A DNA stretch of 64,000 nucleotides, from assembly GCF_001598255.1 (NCBI RefSeq), contig NZ_BCYP01000039.1:1-64000 (forward strand). Direction: 5' to 3'. Source of the DNA: Mitsuaria chitosanitabida ATCC BAA-476 = NBRC 102408 (GTDB lineage: Bacteria > Pseudomonadota > Gammaproteobacteria > Burkholderiales > Burkholderiaceae_C). How positions within the stretch are numbered: the stretch's first letter is position 1; each line of letters starts with the position of its first letter. A program made the position numbers and the translations under genes. Positions 1 to 9,395 of this stretch are shown here, piece by piece. Below the pieces are notes generated by a model. It did no database searches and was not told the origin of the DNA. It saw only the letters and a program-made list of their open reading frames with translations.

Positions 1-1343
1 GGCGGCCCGCCGCACATGCCGTTCTTGCAGCCGCCGTTGCTCGGCGCGACGCCGTCATGCAGGAGTGCGTCGAACTCGGTGGCGACCAGCTCGCGCACCT
101 CCATCAACTTGTCCAGCAGCGGGCAGGCGTGGCTGTTGCAGGTCAGGCAGAGGCTGCGCGCGATCCAGCCGATGTCCTCGTCGGCGGCCGGCAGGCAGTG
201 CGTCTGCTGGTCGTCCAGATACTGGATGCGGTGCTCGACCCGGCGCAGGAAGTCGTAGCCCTGGGCCAGCGCGGTGGCCGTCTCCGGCTTCATCAGGCCG
301 CGCGCGGCCAGACGCGTCAGCGCCTTGAGCGTGGAACGGGTGCGGATCTCGGGGAACTGTCCGCCGCGCACGACCTGCAGCAGCTGGACGATGAACTCGA
401 TCTCGCGGATGCCGCCGCGCGACAGCTTGACGTCGTTGGCCCGCTCGGGCCGGCCGGCGGCGCGGCGCTGGGCCTCGTCGCGGATCTTGCGGTGCAGTTG
501 CCGCAGGCCCTCGAAGACGCCGTAATCCAGATAGCGCCGGTAGACGAAGGGCGTCACCAGGCTGCGCAGCTGCAGCGCGCGACCGCTCTTGACGCTCTCG
601 CGCGGCGCAATCACCCGGCTCTTGAGCCAGGCGAAGCGTTCCCACTCGCGGCCCTGGACCAGGAAGTACTCCTCCAGCATGCCCATGCTCACCGCGGGCG
701 GGCCGGAATTGCCGTTCGGGCGCAGCGCCAGGTCGACGCGGAAGACCTGACCGTCCTCGGTCACGTCGCCGATCAGCGTCGACAGGCGGCGCGAGAGGTG
801 GGCGAAGTACTCGTGCGCGGAAATGCGGTGACGGCCGTCGACCCCGTCGGTCTGGCCGTCGTCCTCGTAGACATAGATCAGGTCGATGTCGGACGAGACA
901 TTGAGCTCCCGTCCGCCCAGCTTGCCCATGCCCACCACCCAGAAGTCGATCTCCTGGCCGGCGGCGTCGCGCGGCGCGCCGTACTGGGCGTCGAGCTCGG
1001 CGCGGCAATGCGCCAGGCCGATGTCCAGCGCCACCTCGGCCAGATGGGTCATCGCCTGGGTGACGTCGGTCATCGGCGCGCCCTGCTCGACGTCGAGCAC
1101 GGCCAGCCGCTCCATCACCAGCTGGCGCATCACGCGCAGCGCGGCGGGGAGCGGGCGCCCTTCTTGCCGGAAGCGCCCGACCAGTGCGCGCATGGCCACG
1201 TCATCGGGCAAGCCCGGTGGCAGCAAGGGCAACTCGGCCGCATAGCGGCGTCGGATGCGCTGAACGAATCGGCTGTGGTCCGCGGTCGCGGCGGGGGCCG
1301 GAAGGCCCGTCGCGTCGGCGCTTGCCTGGGCAACTGAATCCAT
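1..1343 (-). CDS. glnE: Glutamine synthetase adenylyltransferase/adenylyl-removing enzyme, N-terminal part (truncated by window edge)
   Basis: Bifunctional enzyme that adds AMP to, and removes it from, glutamine synthetase, so nitrogen status controls that enzyme. The frame is open from an ATG at 1343 (MDSVAQASAD) to the window edge, about 447 residues of a protein usually near 930. The first nucleotidyltransferase domain shows GMGKLGGRELNVSSDIDL, holding the G-G...SDxD metal-binding signature. Further on come RGGIREIEFIVQLLQ and HRIQYLDDQQTHCLP, both typical of GlnE. The last visible residues form a Cys-containing patch (GGCKNGMCGG). The gene is divergent from yhdP with only about 75 bases between the starts. 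The C-terminal adenylyltransferase domain lies outside the window. Identification is firm. Confidence 0.95.
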   Translation of the reverse strand, partial: MDSVAQASADATGLPAPAATADHSRFVQRIRRRYAAELPLLPPGLPDDVAMRALVGRFRQEGRPLPAALRVMRQLVMERLAVLDVEQGAPMTDVTQAMTHLAEVALDIGLAHCRAELDAQYGAPRDAAGQEIDFWVVGMGKLGGRELNVSSDIDLIYVYEDDGQTDGVDGRHRISAHEYFAHLSRRLSTLIGDVTEDGQVFRVDLALRPNGNSGPPAVSMGMLEEYFLVQGREWERFAWLKSRVIAPRESVKSGRALQLRSLVTPFVYRRYLDYGVFEGLRQLHRKIRDEAQRRAAGRPERANDVKLSRGGIREIEFIVQLLQVVRGGQFPEIRTRSTLKALTRLAARGLMKPETATALAQGYDFLRRVEHRIQYLDDQQTHCLPAADEDIGWIARSLCLTCNSHACPLLDKLMEVRELVATEFDALLHDGVAPSNGGCKNGMCGGP

Positions 1344-1417
1344 CGGTAAAGAAAGCTCTCGCTGGCTCGTGGCCGGAAATGCCTGTGCTAGATTCGGCGT
1401 CCGCCGTTCCCTCTTAC

Positions 1418-4400
1418 ATGTCTTCGTCCGCCGTCACCAGTTCTGACTCCGGTTCCGCGGTCGCGACGCGACGCTTGTGGACACGCTGCGCCCTCTGGGT
1501 CGGCATCCCTCTTCTGGGTCTTGTCACCCTGCTGATGGCGGCCTGGCTGGCGTTGCACTGGGCGATTCTGCCGCACATCGACGACTGGCGGCCCGAGCTC
1601 GAACGACAAGCCACCAAGGCATTGGGGGTACCGGTCCGGATCGGCAGCATCAGCGCCAACTCGTCGGGCTGGATCCCCGCGATGGACCTGCGCGACGTGC
1701 GCATCGTCGACGCCAACGGCCGCGACGCGCTGCGCCTCCCGCGCGTCAGCGCCGCGGTCTCCCCCCGCTCCCTGCTCGCCTTCGAGCTGCGCTTCTCCCA
1801 GCTGCTGCTGGACAGCCCCGAGCTGCTGCTGCGCCGTGACGCGCAGGGCCGCGTCTTCGTCGCCGGCCTGAGCGTCGACGGCGGCGGCGACACCCCCACC
1901 TCCGAGGCCGCCACCGACTGGTTCTTCGAGCAGCACGAGTTCGTCATCCTCCACGGCCGCATCCGCTGGGTGGACGAGCTGCGCGCCGCGCCGCCGCTGG
2001 AGCTCTTCGACCTCAACCTGGTGCTGCGCAACGGTCTGCGCCGCCACCGCCTGCGCCTGGACGCGACCCCGCCCACCGGCTGGGGCGAGCGCTTCACGCT
2101 GCGCGGCGAGTTCACCCAGTCGCTGCTGGAGCGCCCCGGCGCGCTGCAGCACTGGAGCGGCCAGCTCTACGGCGACCTGCCCCGCACCGACGTGCGCGAG
2201 CTCCGCCGCTACGTGGACCTCCCCTTCGAGCTGACCGAGGGCGACGGCGCTCTGCGCGCCTGGCTGGACCTGGACAAGGGCCAGCCGCGCAGCCTGACGC
2301 TGGACATGGGCCTGCGCTCGGTGCAGTTGCGGGTAGCCCCGGACCTGCCGGAGCTGTCCCTGGCACAGATCGGCGGTCGACTGATCCTGAAGCAGTCGCC
2401 GCAGTCGGTGTCGCTGGAAGCCAGGCAGCTCGGCTTCAAGGGCGGCGACGGACTGGACTGGCCGCGCTCGGACTGGGCGCTGGAGCTCAGGCGCGACGCC
2501 AGGACCGGCGCGCTCACGGGGGGTGATTTCAACGCGCAGCAACTGGACCTGGCGCTGGGCGCGCAGATCCTGGCGCGATTGCCGCTGGCCGAATCGCAGC
2601 GGCAGCTCGTCGCCGACATGAATCCGGCCGGTCTGCTGAACGCGCTGCAGCTCCACTGGGAAGGCCCGGTCGAGGCCCCGCGCGCCTACCGCGCCCGCGG
2701 TCGCCTGCAGGGCCTGCAACTGAGCGCCGCCGCGCCCGAGTTGCCCGCATCGGCCGGCGCCGCGCCGCCGACCGGCCGCCCCGGTCTGGCCGGCGCGGAC
2801 CTGCAGTTCGACGCCACCGATCAGGGCGGCACCGCCACGCTGGCGATCCGCAATGGCCAGGTGACGCTCCCGGGCATCTTCGAGGAGGCGACGGTCCCGC
2901 TCAAGCAGGGCGACGCGACCCTGAGCTGGCGCGCCCTGCGCCCCCTGCCGATCGCGCCCGCCGGCAAGCGCGCGCCGGCCACCGTGCCGATCGTCAATCC
3001 GCTCGCAGTGGCCTCGCCCACGGCGGTCCGCATGGTGGCGGACGCGTCGTCGGCGGTGCCCGCCGCGCTGCCCGCGAAGGCGCCATCGGCCTCCGTCGCC
3101 ACGTCGACGGCCGTTCCCGCCGTGCCGCCCACCCAGTGGACCGTGCAGTTCAGCGGCGTGCGCCTGGTCAACGACGACCTGAGCGCCGAGATCGACGGCT
3201 CCTGGCAGAGCGGCGACGGCAAGCGCCCGAACGACTCCGGCAAGCTGGACCTGACCGGCCGCATCGAGGAGGTCCGCGCGCCGCGCGTGCTGCGTTACCT
3301 CCCCGTCACCATGGGCGCCGAGGCGCGCCGCTACGTGCGCGACGCCATCCGCGACGGCACGGTGCACAAGATCCAGGCCCGCTTCCAGGGCCCGGTGGAC
3401 GAGTTCCCCTTCGACCAGCCGCGCAGCAAGGGCCAGTTCCACATCGCCGGCCAGGTGCGCGACCTGACCCTGGCCTACGTGCCCAGCCACCCCGCCGAGA
3501 ACGACCAGCCCGCCTTCGCCTCGCCCTGGCCGGCGATGGAGCAGCTCAACGCCGAGCTGGTCTTCGACCGCGCCTCGATGGCCATCCGCAACGCCCGCGC
3601 CAGGCTGATGGGCGTGGAGCTGACCAACGTCCAGGGCCTGGTGGCCGACCTGTACCACCACTCGCCCGTGCTGGAGATCGACGGCCAGGCGCGCGGCGCG
3701 CTCGTCGACGGCCTGCGCTACGTGAAGGCCTCGCCCGTCGCCGGGCTGACCGGCCATGTGCTGGACAACACGACGGCCACGGGACCGATGGCGCTCAAGC
3801 TCAACCTGCGGCTGCCGTTGATGAACATCGACAGTTCCACCGTCAAGGGCCAGGTCACGCTGACCGGCAACGATGTGCGCATCCGCCCCGACACGCCGCT
3901 GCTGGCCCAGGCCAAGGCGCGGGTGGACTTCGACGACAAGGGCGTGCAGATCCGCGGCGGGCAGGCCCGGGTGCTGGGCGGCGACGCCAGCTTCGAGGGC
4001 GGCAGCCTGCCGGACGGCAACATGCGCTTCGTCGCCCAGGGCGCGGTCACGGCGGAGGCGCTGCGCAACGCGCCCGAGCTGGGCCTGCAGCGCGTGGCCT
4101 CGGCCATGACGGGCCAGACCCCGGTGCGCTTCGAGCTGGGCATCGTCAAGGGCCAGACCGAGATCACCGTGACCAGCCCGATGCAGGGCATCGCGGTCGA
4201 CCTGCCGGCCCCGATGCGCAAGACGCCCGAGGAATCCTGGCCGCTGCGCGTGACGACCCGTGCCGTGAGCGCGCCGGCTGGCACCTCGCGCGACGAGCTG
4301 CGCGCCGACGTCGGCCCGCTGTCCGCGCTGTACCAGCGCGACATCAGCCACGATCCCAAGGTTCTGCGCGGCGCGATCGGCATCCGCGAGAAGCTGCCCG

Positions 4401-5665
4401 AGCTGCCGGCCCAGGGCGTGGTCGCCCGGGCGACCTTCGACCAGTTCAACGCCGACGCCTGGCAGACCGCCCTGCCCGCGCTGACCGGCAACAAGGACAC
4501 CGACCTGGAAAGCAGCGCCGAGGACGGCTACGTCCCGAACCAGCTGACGATCAAGGCGCAGACGCTGCAGGCCGCCGGACGCACGCTCAACCGCGTCACC
4601 GCGGGCCTGTCGCACGACGCGGGCGCGGGCTGGCGGGTCTCGGTGGACGCGGAGCAGCTCAGCGGCCTCATCGAGCTGCGCACCGCCAAGCCCAACCAGC
4701 CCGGCCGCATCTACGCGCGGCTGTCCCGGCTGTCCGTCCCCAAGAGCGACGCCGACACCGTCGACCAGTTGCTGGACAAGCAGCCGCGCTCGGTGCCGGC
4801 GCTGGACATCGTCGTCGAGGACTTCGAGCTGCGCGGCAAGCACCTGGGCCGGCTGGAGATCGACGCCCGCCAGCAGGGCGACGCGCGCGAGTGGAAGCTC
4901 AACCGGCTGCTGCTCAAGAGCGCCGACGCGACGCTGTCCGCCAGCGGCCAGTGGGCGCCCGAGCCCGGCCGCGCGCAGCGCCGCACCGAGCTGGACTGGA
5001 AGCTGGACATCGCCGACGGCGGCAAGCTGGCCGAGCGGCTCGGCCAGGGCCAGGTGCTGCGCGGCGGCAAGGGCCAGGTCGTGGGCAAGGTCTCGTGGCA
5101 GGGCTCGCCGCTGTCCCCGGACTACGCGAGCATGAGCGGCGAGCTCAACATCGCCGTCGATTCCGGCCAGTTCCTGAAGGCCGAGCCCGGCGTGGGCCGC
5201 CTGCTGGGCGTGCTGAGCCTGCAATCCATCCCGCGGCGCCTGATGCTGGACTTCCGCGACGTGTTCTCCGAGGGCTTCGCCTTCGACAACGTCACCGGGG
5301 ACATCCGCATCGCCAAGGGCGTGGCGCGCAGCGACAACCTGCGCATGAAGGGTCTGCAGGCGGCGGTGCTGATGGAAGGCAGCGCCGATCTGGCGGCCGA
5401 GACGCAGGACCTGCACGTGCTGGTGCTGCCCGAGATCAATGCCGGTGGCGCCGCGCTCGCCTATGCGGCGGTGAACCCGGCCATCGGCCTGGGCGCCTTC
5501 CTCGCGCAATGGCTGCTGCGCAAGCCGCTGGCCGCCGCCAACACCGAGGAATTCCGCGTCACCGGCACCTGGACCGATCCGCGCATCGAGCAGCTGCCGC
5601 GTCGCGCGCAGCCGCAGGGCAGCTACAACGGCGCGGCCACCGCGCAAGGGGAGTCCGTCCAATGA
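1418..5665 (+). CDS. yhdP: YhdP family AsmA-like envelope protein
   Basis: Very large (1415 aa) inner-membrane-anchored protein of the YhdP/AsmA-like group, whose members are implicated in phospholipid transport from inner to outer membrane. One N-terminal membrane helix (about residues 22-45, after RRLWTRCALW) is followed by a long periplasmic, beta-rich region. An interior DUF3971-like part includes VRAPRVLRYLPVTMGAEARR. The C-terminus has the AsmA-like stretch near GRLLGVLSLQSIPRRLMLDF. A Pro/Ala-rich insert lies near residues 525-560. An in-frame ATG at 1379 would add 13 residues. I chose 1418 because TAGATT at 1390-1395 looks like a -10 box; neither start has a clear ribosome binding site. 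The stop overlaps the next start (ATGA), so the two genes are translationally coupled. Confidence 0.93.
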   Translation: MSSSAVTSSDSGSAVATRRLWTRCALWVGIPLLGLVTLLMAAWLALHWAILPHIDDWRPELERQATKALGVPVRIGSISANSSGWIPAMDLRDVRIVDANGRDALRLPRVSAAVSPRSLLAFELRFSQLLLDSPELLLRRDAQGRVFVAGLSVDGGGDTPTSEAATDWFFEQHEFVILHGRIRWVDELRAAPPLELFDLNLVLRNGLRRHRLRLDATPPTGWGERFTLRGEFTQSLLERPGALQHWSGQLYGDLPRTDVRELRRYVDLPFELTEGDGALRAWLDLDKGQPRSLTLDMGLRSVQLRVAPDLPELSLAQIGGRLILKQSPQSVSLEARQLGFKGGDGLDWPRSDWALELRRDARTGALTGGDFNAQQLDLALGAQILARLPLAESQRQLVADMNPAGLLNALQLHWEGPVEAPRAYRARGRLQGLQLSAAAPELPASAGAAPPTGRPGLAGADLQFDATDQGGTATLAIRNGQVTLPGIFEEATVPLKQGDATLSWRALRPLPIAPAGKRAPATVPIVNPLAVASPTAVRMVADASSAVPAALPAKAPSASVATSTAVPAVPPTQWTVQFSGVRLVNDDLSAEIDGSWQSGDGKRPNDSGKLDLTGRIEEVRAPRVLRYLPVTMGAEARRYVRDAIRDGTVHKIQARFQGPVDEFPFDQPRSKGQFHIAGQVRDLTLAYVPSHPAENDQPAFASPWPAMEQLNAELVFDRASMAIRNARARLMGVELTNVQGLVADLYHHSPVLEIDGQARGALVDGLRYVKASPVAGLTGHVLDNTTATGPMALKLNLRLPLMNIDSSTVKGQVTLTGNDVRIRPDTPLLAQAKARVDFDDKGVQIRGGQARVLGGDASFEGGSLPDGNMRFVAQGAVTAEALRNAPELGLQRVASAMTGQTPVRFELGIVKGQTEITVTSPMQGIAVDLPAPMRKTPEESWPLRVTTRAVSAPAGTSRDELRADVGPLSALYQRDISHDPKVLRGAIGIREKLPELPAQGVVARATFDQFNADAWQTALPALTGNKDTDLESSAEDGYVPNQLTIKAQTLQAAGRTLNRVTAGLSHDAGAGWRVSVDAEQLSGLIELRTAKPNQPGRIYARLSRLSVPKSDADTVDQLLDKQPRSVPALDIVVEDFELRGKHLGRLEIDARQQGDAREWKLNRLLLKSADATLSASGQWAPEPGRAQRRTELDWKLDIADGGKLAERLGQGQVLRGGKGQVVGKVSWQGSPLSPDYASMSGELNIAVDSGQFLKAEPGVGRLLGVLSLQSIPRRLMLDFRDVFSEGFAFDNVTGDIRIAKGVARSDNLRMKGLQAAVLMEGSADLAAETQDLHVLVLPEINAGGAALAYAAVNPAIGLGAFLAQWLLRKPLAAANTEEFRVTGTWTDPRIEQLPRRAQPQGSYNGAATAQGESVQ

Positions 5666-6573
5666 GCACCAGCACCCACACCCCCGCGGCCCCGACCTCC
5701 GGCGCGGGCGCCTCGGCGAAGGCCGCGCCCGTGACGATCGCGGCCATCCAGATGGTCGCCGGCACGCGGCTGGAGGAGAACCTCGAGCGCGCGGCGCACT
5801 GGATCGGCGAGGCCGCGCGCCAGGGCGCCCGGCTCGTCTCGCTGCCCGAGTACTTCTGCCTGATGGGTCACAAGGACACCGACAAGCTGCCCTTCGCCGA
5901 GCGGCCCGGCGACTTCGGCGCGCCCATCCAGGGCCTGCTCGGCCGCCTCGCGCGCGAGCACGGGATCTGGATTCTGGGGGGCACGCTGCCCATGGCGCTC
6001 GACGGCGCCCCCATTCCCGCGGACCGTGTGCGCAACACCACCTGCGTGTTCGCGCCGGACGGCACGATGGCGGCGCGCTACGACAAGCTGCACCTGTTCT
6101 GCTACGACAACGGCCGCGAGCGCTACGACGAGGCCCGCGTGCTCGAGGCCGGCGAGACGCCGACCACCTTCCACGCCGGGCTGCCGGGCGGGCCGTCGTT
6201 GCACGTCGGCCTGTCGATCTGCTACGACCTGCGCTTCCCGGAACTGTTCCGCGCGATGAGCTTCGGCCCGGGCGGTCCGCTGGACCTGATCAGCGTCCCG
6301 GCGGCCTTCACCTACACGACCGGCCAGGCGCACTGGGAGCTGCTGCTGCGCGCCCGCGCGGTCGAGAACCAGGCCTACGTGATCGCCTCCGCGCAGGGCG
6401 GCACGCACGAGAACGGCCGCCGCACCTGGGGCCACAGCATGATCGTCGACCCGTGGGGCGAGGTGCTGGCCTGCGTGCCCGAGGGCGAAGGCCTGGCCAT
6501 CGCCGCGCTCGATCCCGCGCGCATCGCGCAGGTCCGCGAGCAGCTGCCGGCGCTTCAGCACCGCCGGCTGTGA
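5662..6573 (+). CDS. Carbon-nitrogen hydrolase (Nit1/omega-amidase-like)
   Basis: A 303-aa nitrilase-superfamily amidase. The catalytic triad is visible: Glu63 in LPEYF, Lys142 in YDKLHLF and Cys187 in SICYDLRFPE. The CYDLRFPE context and length fit the Nit1 branch (deaminated-glutathione amidase, a metabolite-repair enzyme) better than true nitrilases; this is family inference, and the substrate cannot be read from sequence. It starts inside the yhdP stop codon, so they share a transcript. In many related genomes tldD follows this pair; here a lipoprotein gene follows instead. The first 22 residues are low-complexity (Ser/Thr/Ala) and probably disordered. Confidence 0.92.
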   Translation: MSTSTHTPAAPTSGAGASAKAAPVTIAAIQMVAGTRLEENLERAAHWIGEAARQGARLVSLPEYFCLMGHKDTDKLPFAERPGDFGAPIQGLLGRLAREHGIWILGGTLPMALDGAPIPADRVRNTTCVFAPDGTMAARYDKLHLFCYDNGRERYDEARVLEAGETPTTFHAGLPGGPSLHVGLSICYDLRFPELFRAMSFGPGGPLDLISVPAAFTYTTGQAHWELLLRARAVENQAYVIASAQGGTHENGRRTWGHSMIVDPWGEVLACVPEGEGLAIAALDPARIAQVREQLPALQHRRL

Positions 6574-6585
6574 TCGCCGGCACCC

Positions 6586-6611
6586 GCCGGCCGCGCCCGC
6601 GCGCGGCCGGC
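6586..6611 (+). terminator. GC-rich hairpin after the yhdP-nitrilase operon
   Basis: A perfect 11-bp stem (GCCGGCCGCGC / GCGCGGCCGGC) with a 4-base loop lies 12 bases after the nitrilase stop. No T-run follows, so it may only weaken or stabilise the transcript end. Confidence 0.45.
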
Positions 6612-6678
6612 CCGGTGCGGCTCTGACCCTCGATTCCGGTCCACTTCCGGGGATCTCCCCGGCGTCCAGGGAGGCAAG

Positions 6679-7281
6679 ATGCCCGGCATGATCGACCGCC
6701 GCCCCGCCCCTTCCATCCGTTCCCCACGGCTGGCCCTGCTGGCCGCCGCGGCCTGCGCCTGCGCGGCGCTCGCGGGCTGCGGCTCGCCGGCGCGGCCGCT
6801 GGAGTCCTCGCTGACGGACATGGACTCGCTTCAGCTGCGCTCCTGGCTGAGCCCGGCCCTGCGTCGCAACATCGACCTGCTGCCCGTGCAGGGCGGCGAG
6901 GAAACCTCGCGCTGGTGGGGCAGCCGCATCAACGCGATGACGCTGAACCAGACCTACCAGGAGTCGCTGCGCCGCCTGGGCCTGATGCCCGACGTGCCCG
7001 ACACCGGGCGCTACCAGCTCAAGGTCGAGATGCTGGCCCTGGCCCAGCCCAACGTGCCGATCGCGCCGGAGGTCGCCGTCTCCGTCCGCTACACGCTGAC
7101 CGAGCGCGCGGCCGGCGGCGGCAACGTCATCTACCAGCGGGTGCTGCGCACCACGCAGAAGGCCGGCATCGACGACAGCCTCAACCCGACCGAGCAGCTG
7201 CGCATCGCTACGGAATCGGCGCTGCGCAACAACATCGCCGAGCTGATGCGGGAGCTGGCCTCCCTGCCGCTGCCGAACTGA
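6679..7281 (+). CDS. Predicted lipoprotein of unknown function
   Basis: A 200-aa protein with a positively charged N-terminus, a hydrophobic stretch and a lipobox (LAGC, Cys34), hence a likely outer-membrane or periplasmic lipoprotein. The start is supported by AGGGAGG at 6668-6674. The mature part has mixed polar sequence with TEQLRIATESALRNNIAELM near the end. It resembles small periplasmic 'ABC-type transport auxiliary lipoprotein' or LptE-like folds only in general character, and I do not recognise the family. It stands alone between the yhdP operon and the met transporter. Confidence 0.8.
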   Translation: MPGMIDRRPAPSIRSPRLALLAAAACACAALAGCGSPARPLESSLTDMDSLQLRSWLSPALRRNIDLLPVQGGEETSRWWGSRINAMTLNQTYQESLRRLGLMPDVPDTGRYQLKVEMLALAQPNVPIAPEVAVSVRYTLTERAAGGGNVIYQRVLRTTQKAGIDDSLNPTEQLRIATESALRNNIAELMRELASLPLPN

Positions 7282-7387
7282 GGCCGGTGACCGGCCCCGC
7301 TCGCCGGGCCGTCGACCCGCCGCTCCCGGCGGAGCCGCCTCGCGCGCCCTCCGCCCGCGCGAGGCGAACCGCGCGTTCTCCATATTC

Positions 7388-7438
7388 GAAATCAGCAGAT
7401 TTCCCACGTCGGCATATGCATATAAGCATTCAATGCTT
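7388..7438. promoter_or_regulatory. Two palindromes in the AT-rich leader upstream of metN
   Basis: The 255-base gap before metN is unusually AT-rich. It carries GAAATC-AGCA-GATTTC (7388-7403) and AAGCAT-TCA-ATGCTT (7424-7438), both perfect inverted repeats, about 100-150 bases before the GTG start. They could be binding sites for a methionine-responsive regulator. I see no SAM-riboswitch core that I can defend. Confidence 0.4.
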
Positions 7439-7536
7439 GCCAAATTGCGGGTAATCCCCAAGGATCACGACTTTTCGGCGACTGCCGCCCACAAGAGACG
7501 CATGCGGGCTTCTGCCTCCAGCGTCCTTCATCGTCC

Positions 7537-8544
7537 GTGATCCAGCTCGAACAACTCCACAAATCCTATGACGTCGACGGACGCCGCGTGCCTGCCCTGC
7601 AGGGCGTGGAACTGCGCGTCGAACCGGGCGAGGTGTTCGGCATCATCGGCGCCTCGGGCGCCGGCAAGAGCACCCTGCTGCGGGTGATCAACCTGCTGGA
7701 GCGCCCCGACAGCGGCCGCGTCATCGTCGACGGCGAGGACCTCCAGGCGCTCGACGCCGCCGGCCTGCGCGCCGCCCGCCAGAAGATCGCGATGATCTTC
7801 CAGCACTTCAACCTGCTGAGCTCGCGCACCGTCGCCCAGAACGTGGCCTGGCCGCTGCGCATCGCCGGCTGGGACGCCGCCCGCATCGCGCCGCGCGTCC
7901 AGGAGCTGCTGGCCCGCGTCGGCCTGAGCGACCAGGCCGACAAGTACCCTTCGCAGCTGTCCGGCGGCCAGAAGCAGCGCGTCGGCATCGCCCGCGCGCT
8001 GGCGCTGGCGCCGCGCGTGCTGCTCTGCGACGAGGCCACCAGCGCCCTGGATCCCGAGACCACGCGGTCCATCCTCGACCTGCTGGCCGAGCTCAACGAC
8101 GAGCTCCGGCTCAGCATCGTGCTGATCACCCACGAGATGGACGTGGTGCGCCGCGTCTGCGACCGCGTCGCGGTGCTCGAGGCCGGCCGCATCGTCGAGC
8201 TGGGCCCGGTCGCGCAGGTCTTCCTGCACCCGCGCTCCGACACCGCCCGCCGTTTCGTCCTCGCCTCCGAGCACGTCGACGAAGGCGCCCAGCGCGACGA
8301 CTACGCCCATGTCACCGGCGCGCTCTGGCGCCTGACCTTCTTTGGCGAACGCACCTACGAGCCGCTGCTCGGCGAGGTCGCCCGTCACGCCCATCTGGAC
8401 TTCGGCATCCTGGCCGGCCGCATCGACCGCATCAAGCGGCAGCCCTACGGGCAGCTGACCATCGCCATCAGCGGCGGCGACCTTCCCGCCGCCCGCAAGC
8501 TGCTGTCCGATCGCGGCGTCCAGGTCGAGGAGCTCCGCGCATGA
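7537..8544 (+). CDS. metN: Methionine ABC importer ATP-binding protein
   Basis: 335-aa cytoplasmic ATPase that powers uptake of D/L-methionine. It has Walker A GASGAGKST, signature LSGGQKQRVGIARAL, Walker B VLLCDEATSALD and the switch His in ITHEMDVV. The C-terminal ~95 residues form the NIL domain, which in characterised MetN proteins binds methionine and inhibits transport. The start codon is GTG. The stop overlaps the metI start by four bases, and metQ follows in the same order as in other proteobacteria. Confidence 0.95.
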   Translation: MIQLEQLHKSYDVDGRRVPALQGVELRVEPGEVFGIIGASGAGKSTLLRVINLLERPDSGRVIVDGEDLQALDAAGLRAARQKIAMIFQHFNLLSSRTVAQNVAWPLRIAGWDAARIAPRVQELLARVGLSDQADKYPSQLSGGQKQRVGIARALALAPRVLLCDEATSALDPETTRSILDLLAELNDELRLSIVLITHEMDVVRRVCDRVAVLEAGRIVELGPVAQVFLHPRSDTARRFVLASEHVDEGAQRDDYAHVTGALWRLTFFGERTYEPLLGEVARHAHLDFGILAGRIDRIKRQPYGQLTIAISGGDLPAARKLLSDRGVQVEELRA

Positions 8545-9230
8545 GCCTCGCCACCGCACCGACCTGGCTGGAGACCCTCCAGGCCATCGACTGGACCGAG
8601 ATCTTCCTGGCCGGCGGCGACACGCTGCTGATGCTGGGCGGCTCGCTGCTGTTCACCGCGCTGCTGGGCCTGCCGCTGGGCATCGCGCTGTACCTGTTCG
8701 ACCGCGGCCGTCTCGTGTCCTCGCCCAAGGTCTACGGGCTGCTCTCGTTCGTCGTGAACGTGCTGCGCTCGCTCCCGTTCGTCATCCTGCTGATCGTGCT
8801 GATCCCGCTCACGCTGCTGATCACCGGCACCTCGCTGGGCGTGGCCGGCGCGATCCCGCCGCTGGTCGTGGGGGCGACGCCCTTCCTGGCGCGCCTGGTC
8901 GAGACCGCGCTGCGCGGCGTGGACCGCGGCATCGTCGAGGCCGGCCAGGCCATGGGCGCGACCACCCGCCAGATCGTCACCCAGGCGCTGCTGCCCGAGG
9001 CCCTGCCCGGCATCGTGTCGGCGCTGACCGTCACCGCGATCACGCTGGTCGGCTACACCGCCATGTCCGGCGTCATCGGCGGCGGCGGCCTGGGCGACCT
9101 GGCCATCCGCTTCGGCTACCAGCGTTTCCAGACCGAGGTCATGGTCGTGACCGTGGTCGCGCTGCTGGTGCTGGTGCAACTGCTGCAATCCTTCGGCGAC
9201 TGGCTGGTGCGAAAGGTCTCCCACCGCTGA
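8541..9230 (+). CDS. metI: Methionine ABC importer permease
   Basis: 229-aa inner-membrane permease of the D-methionine importer with about five hydrophobic segments. The EAA-type loop reads EAGQAMGATTRQIVTQALLPEALPG cut at the usual place (key residues E-A, G, L-P), which contacts MetN. It overlaps metN by four bases. Confidence 0.95.
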   Translation: MSLATAPTWLETLQAIDWTEIFLAGGDTLLMLGGSLLFTALLGLPLGIALYLFDRGRLVSSPKVYGLLSFVVNVLRSLPFVILLIVLIPLTLLITGTSLGVAGAIPPLVVGATPFLARLVETALRGVDRGIVEAGQAMGATTRQIVTQALLPEALPGIVSALTVTAITLVGYTAMSGVIGGGGLGDLAIRFGYQRFQTEVMVVTVVALLVLVQLLQSFGDWLVRKVSHR

Positions 9231-9395
9231 TCGTCGGATTTTCCGAACCCCGCCTCCCCCATCACCGCCGCGCGTTCCGACGCGCTGCATCCGCCACCGG
9301 CCGCACGCCATCGCCACGGCCGCAAGACCTGACCCTCGTCAGGTTCGTTCCCACCGATTCGACATCGATCGAAGTCTTCAGAGGAGTTTGAGCAC

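Noticed and set aside
57-1337. 426-codon plus-strand frame in the glnE region
   Set aside because: Composition of a shadow frame; the minus strand shows GlnE motifs throughout.
1388-5662. 1424-codon open frame on the minus strand opposite yhdP
   Set aside because: It is a GC-rich shadow: low-complexity Ala/Arg/Gly/Gln sequence without domains, while the plus frame is a clear YhdP protein.
7282-7536. SAM riboswitch upstream of metN
   Set aside because: No conserved riboswitch core could be drawn; only two palindromes are supported.
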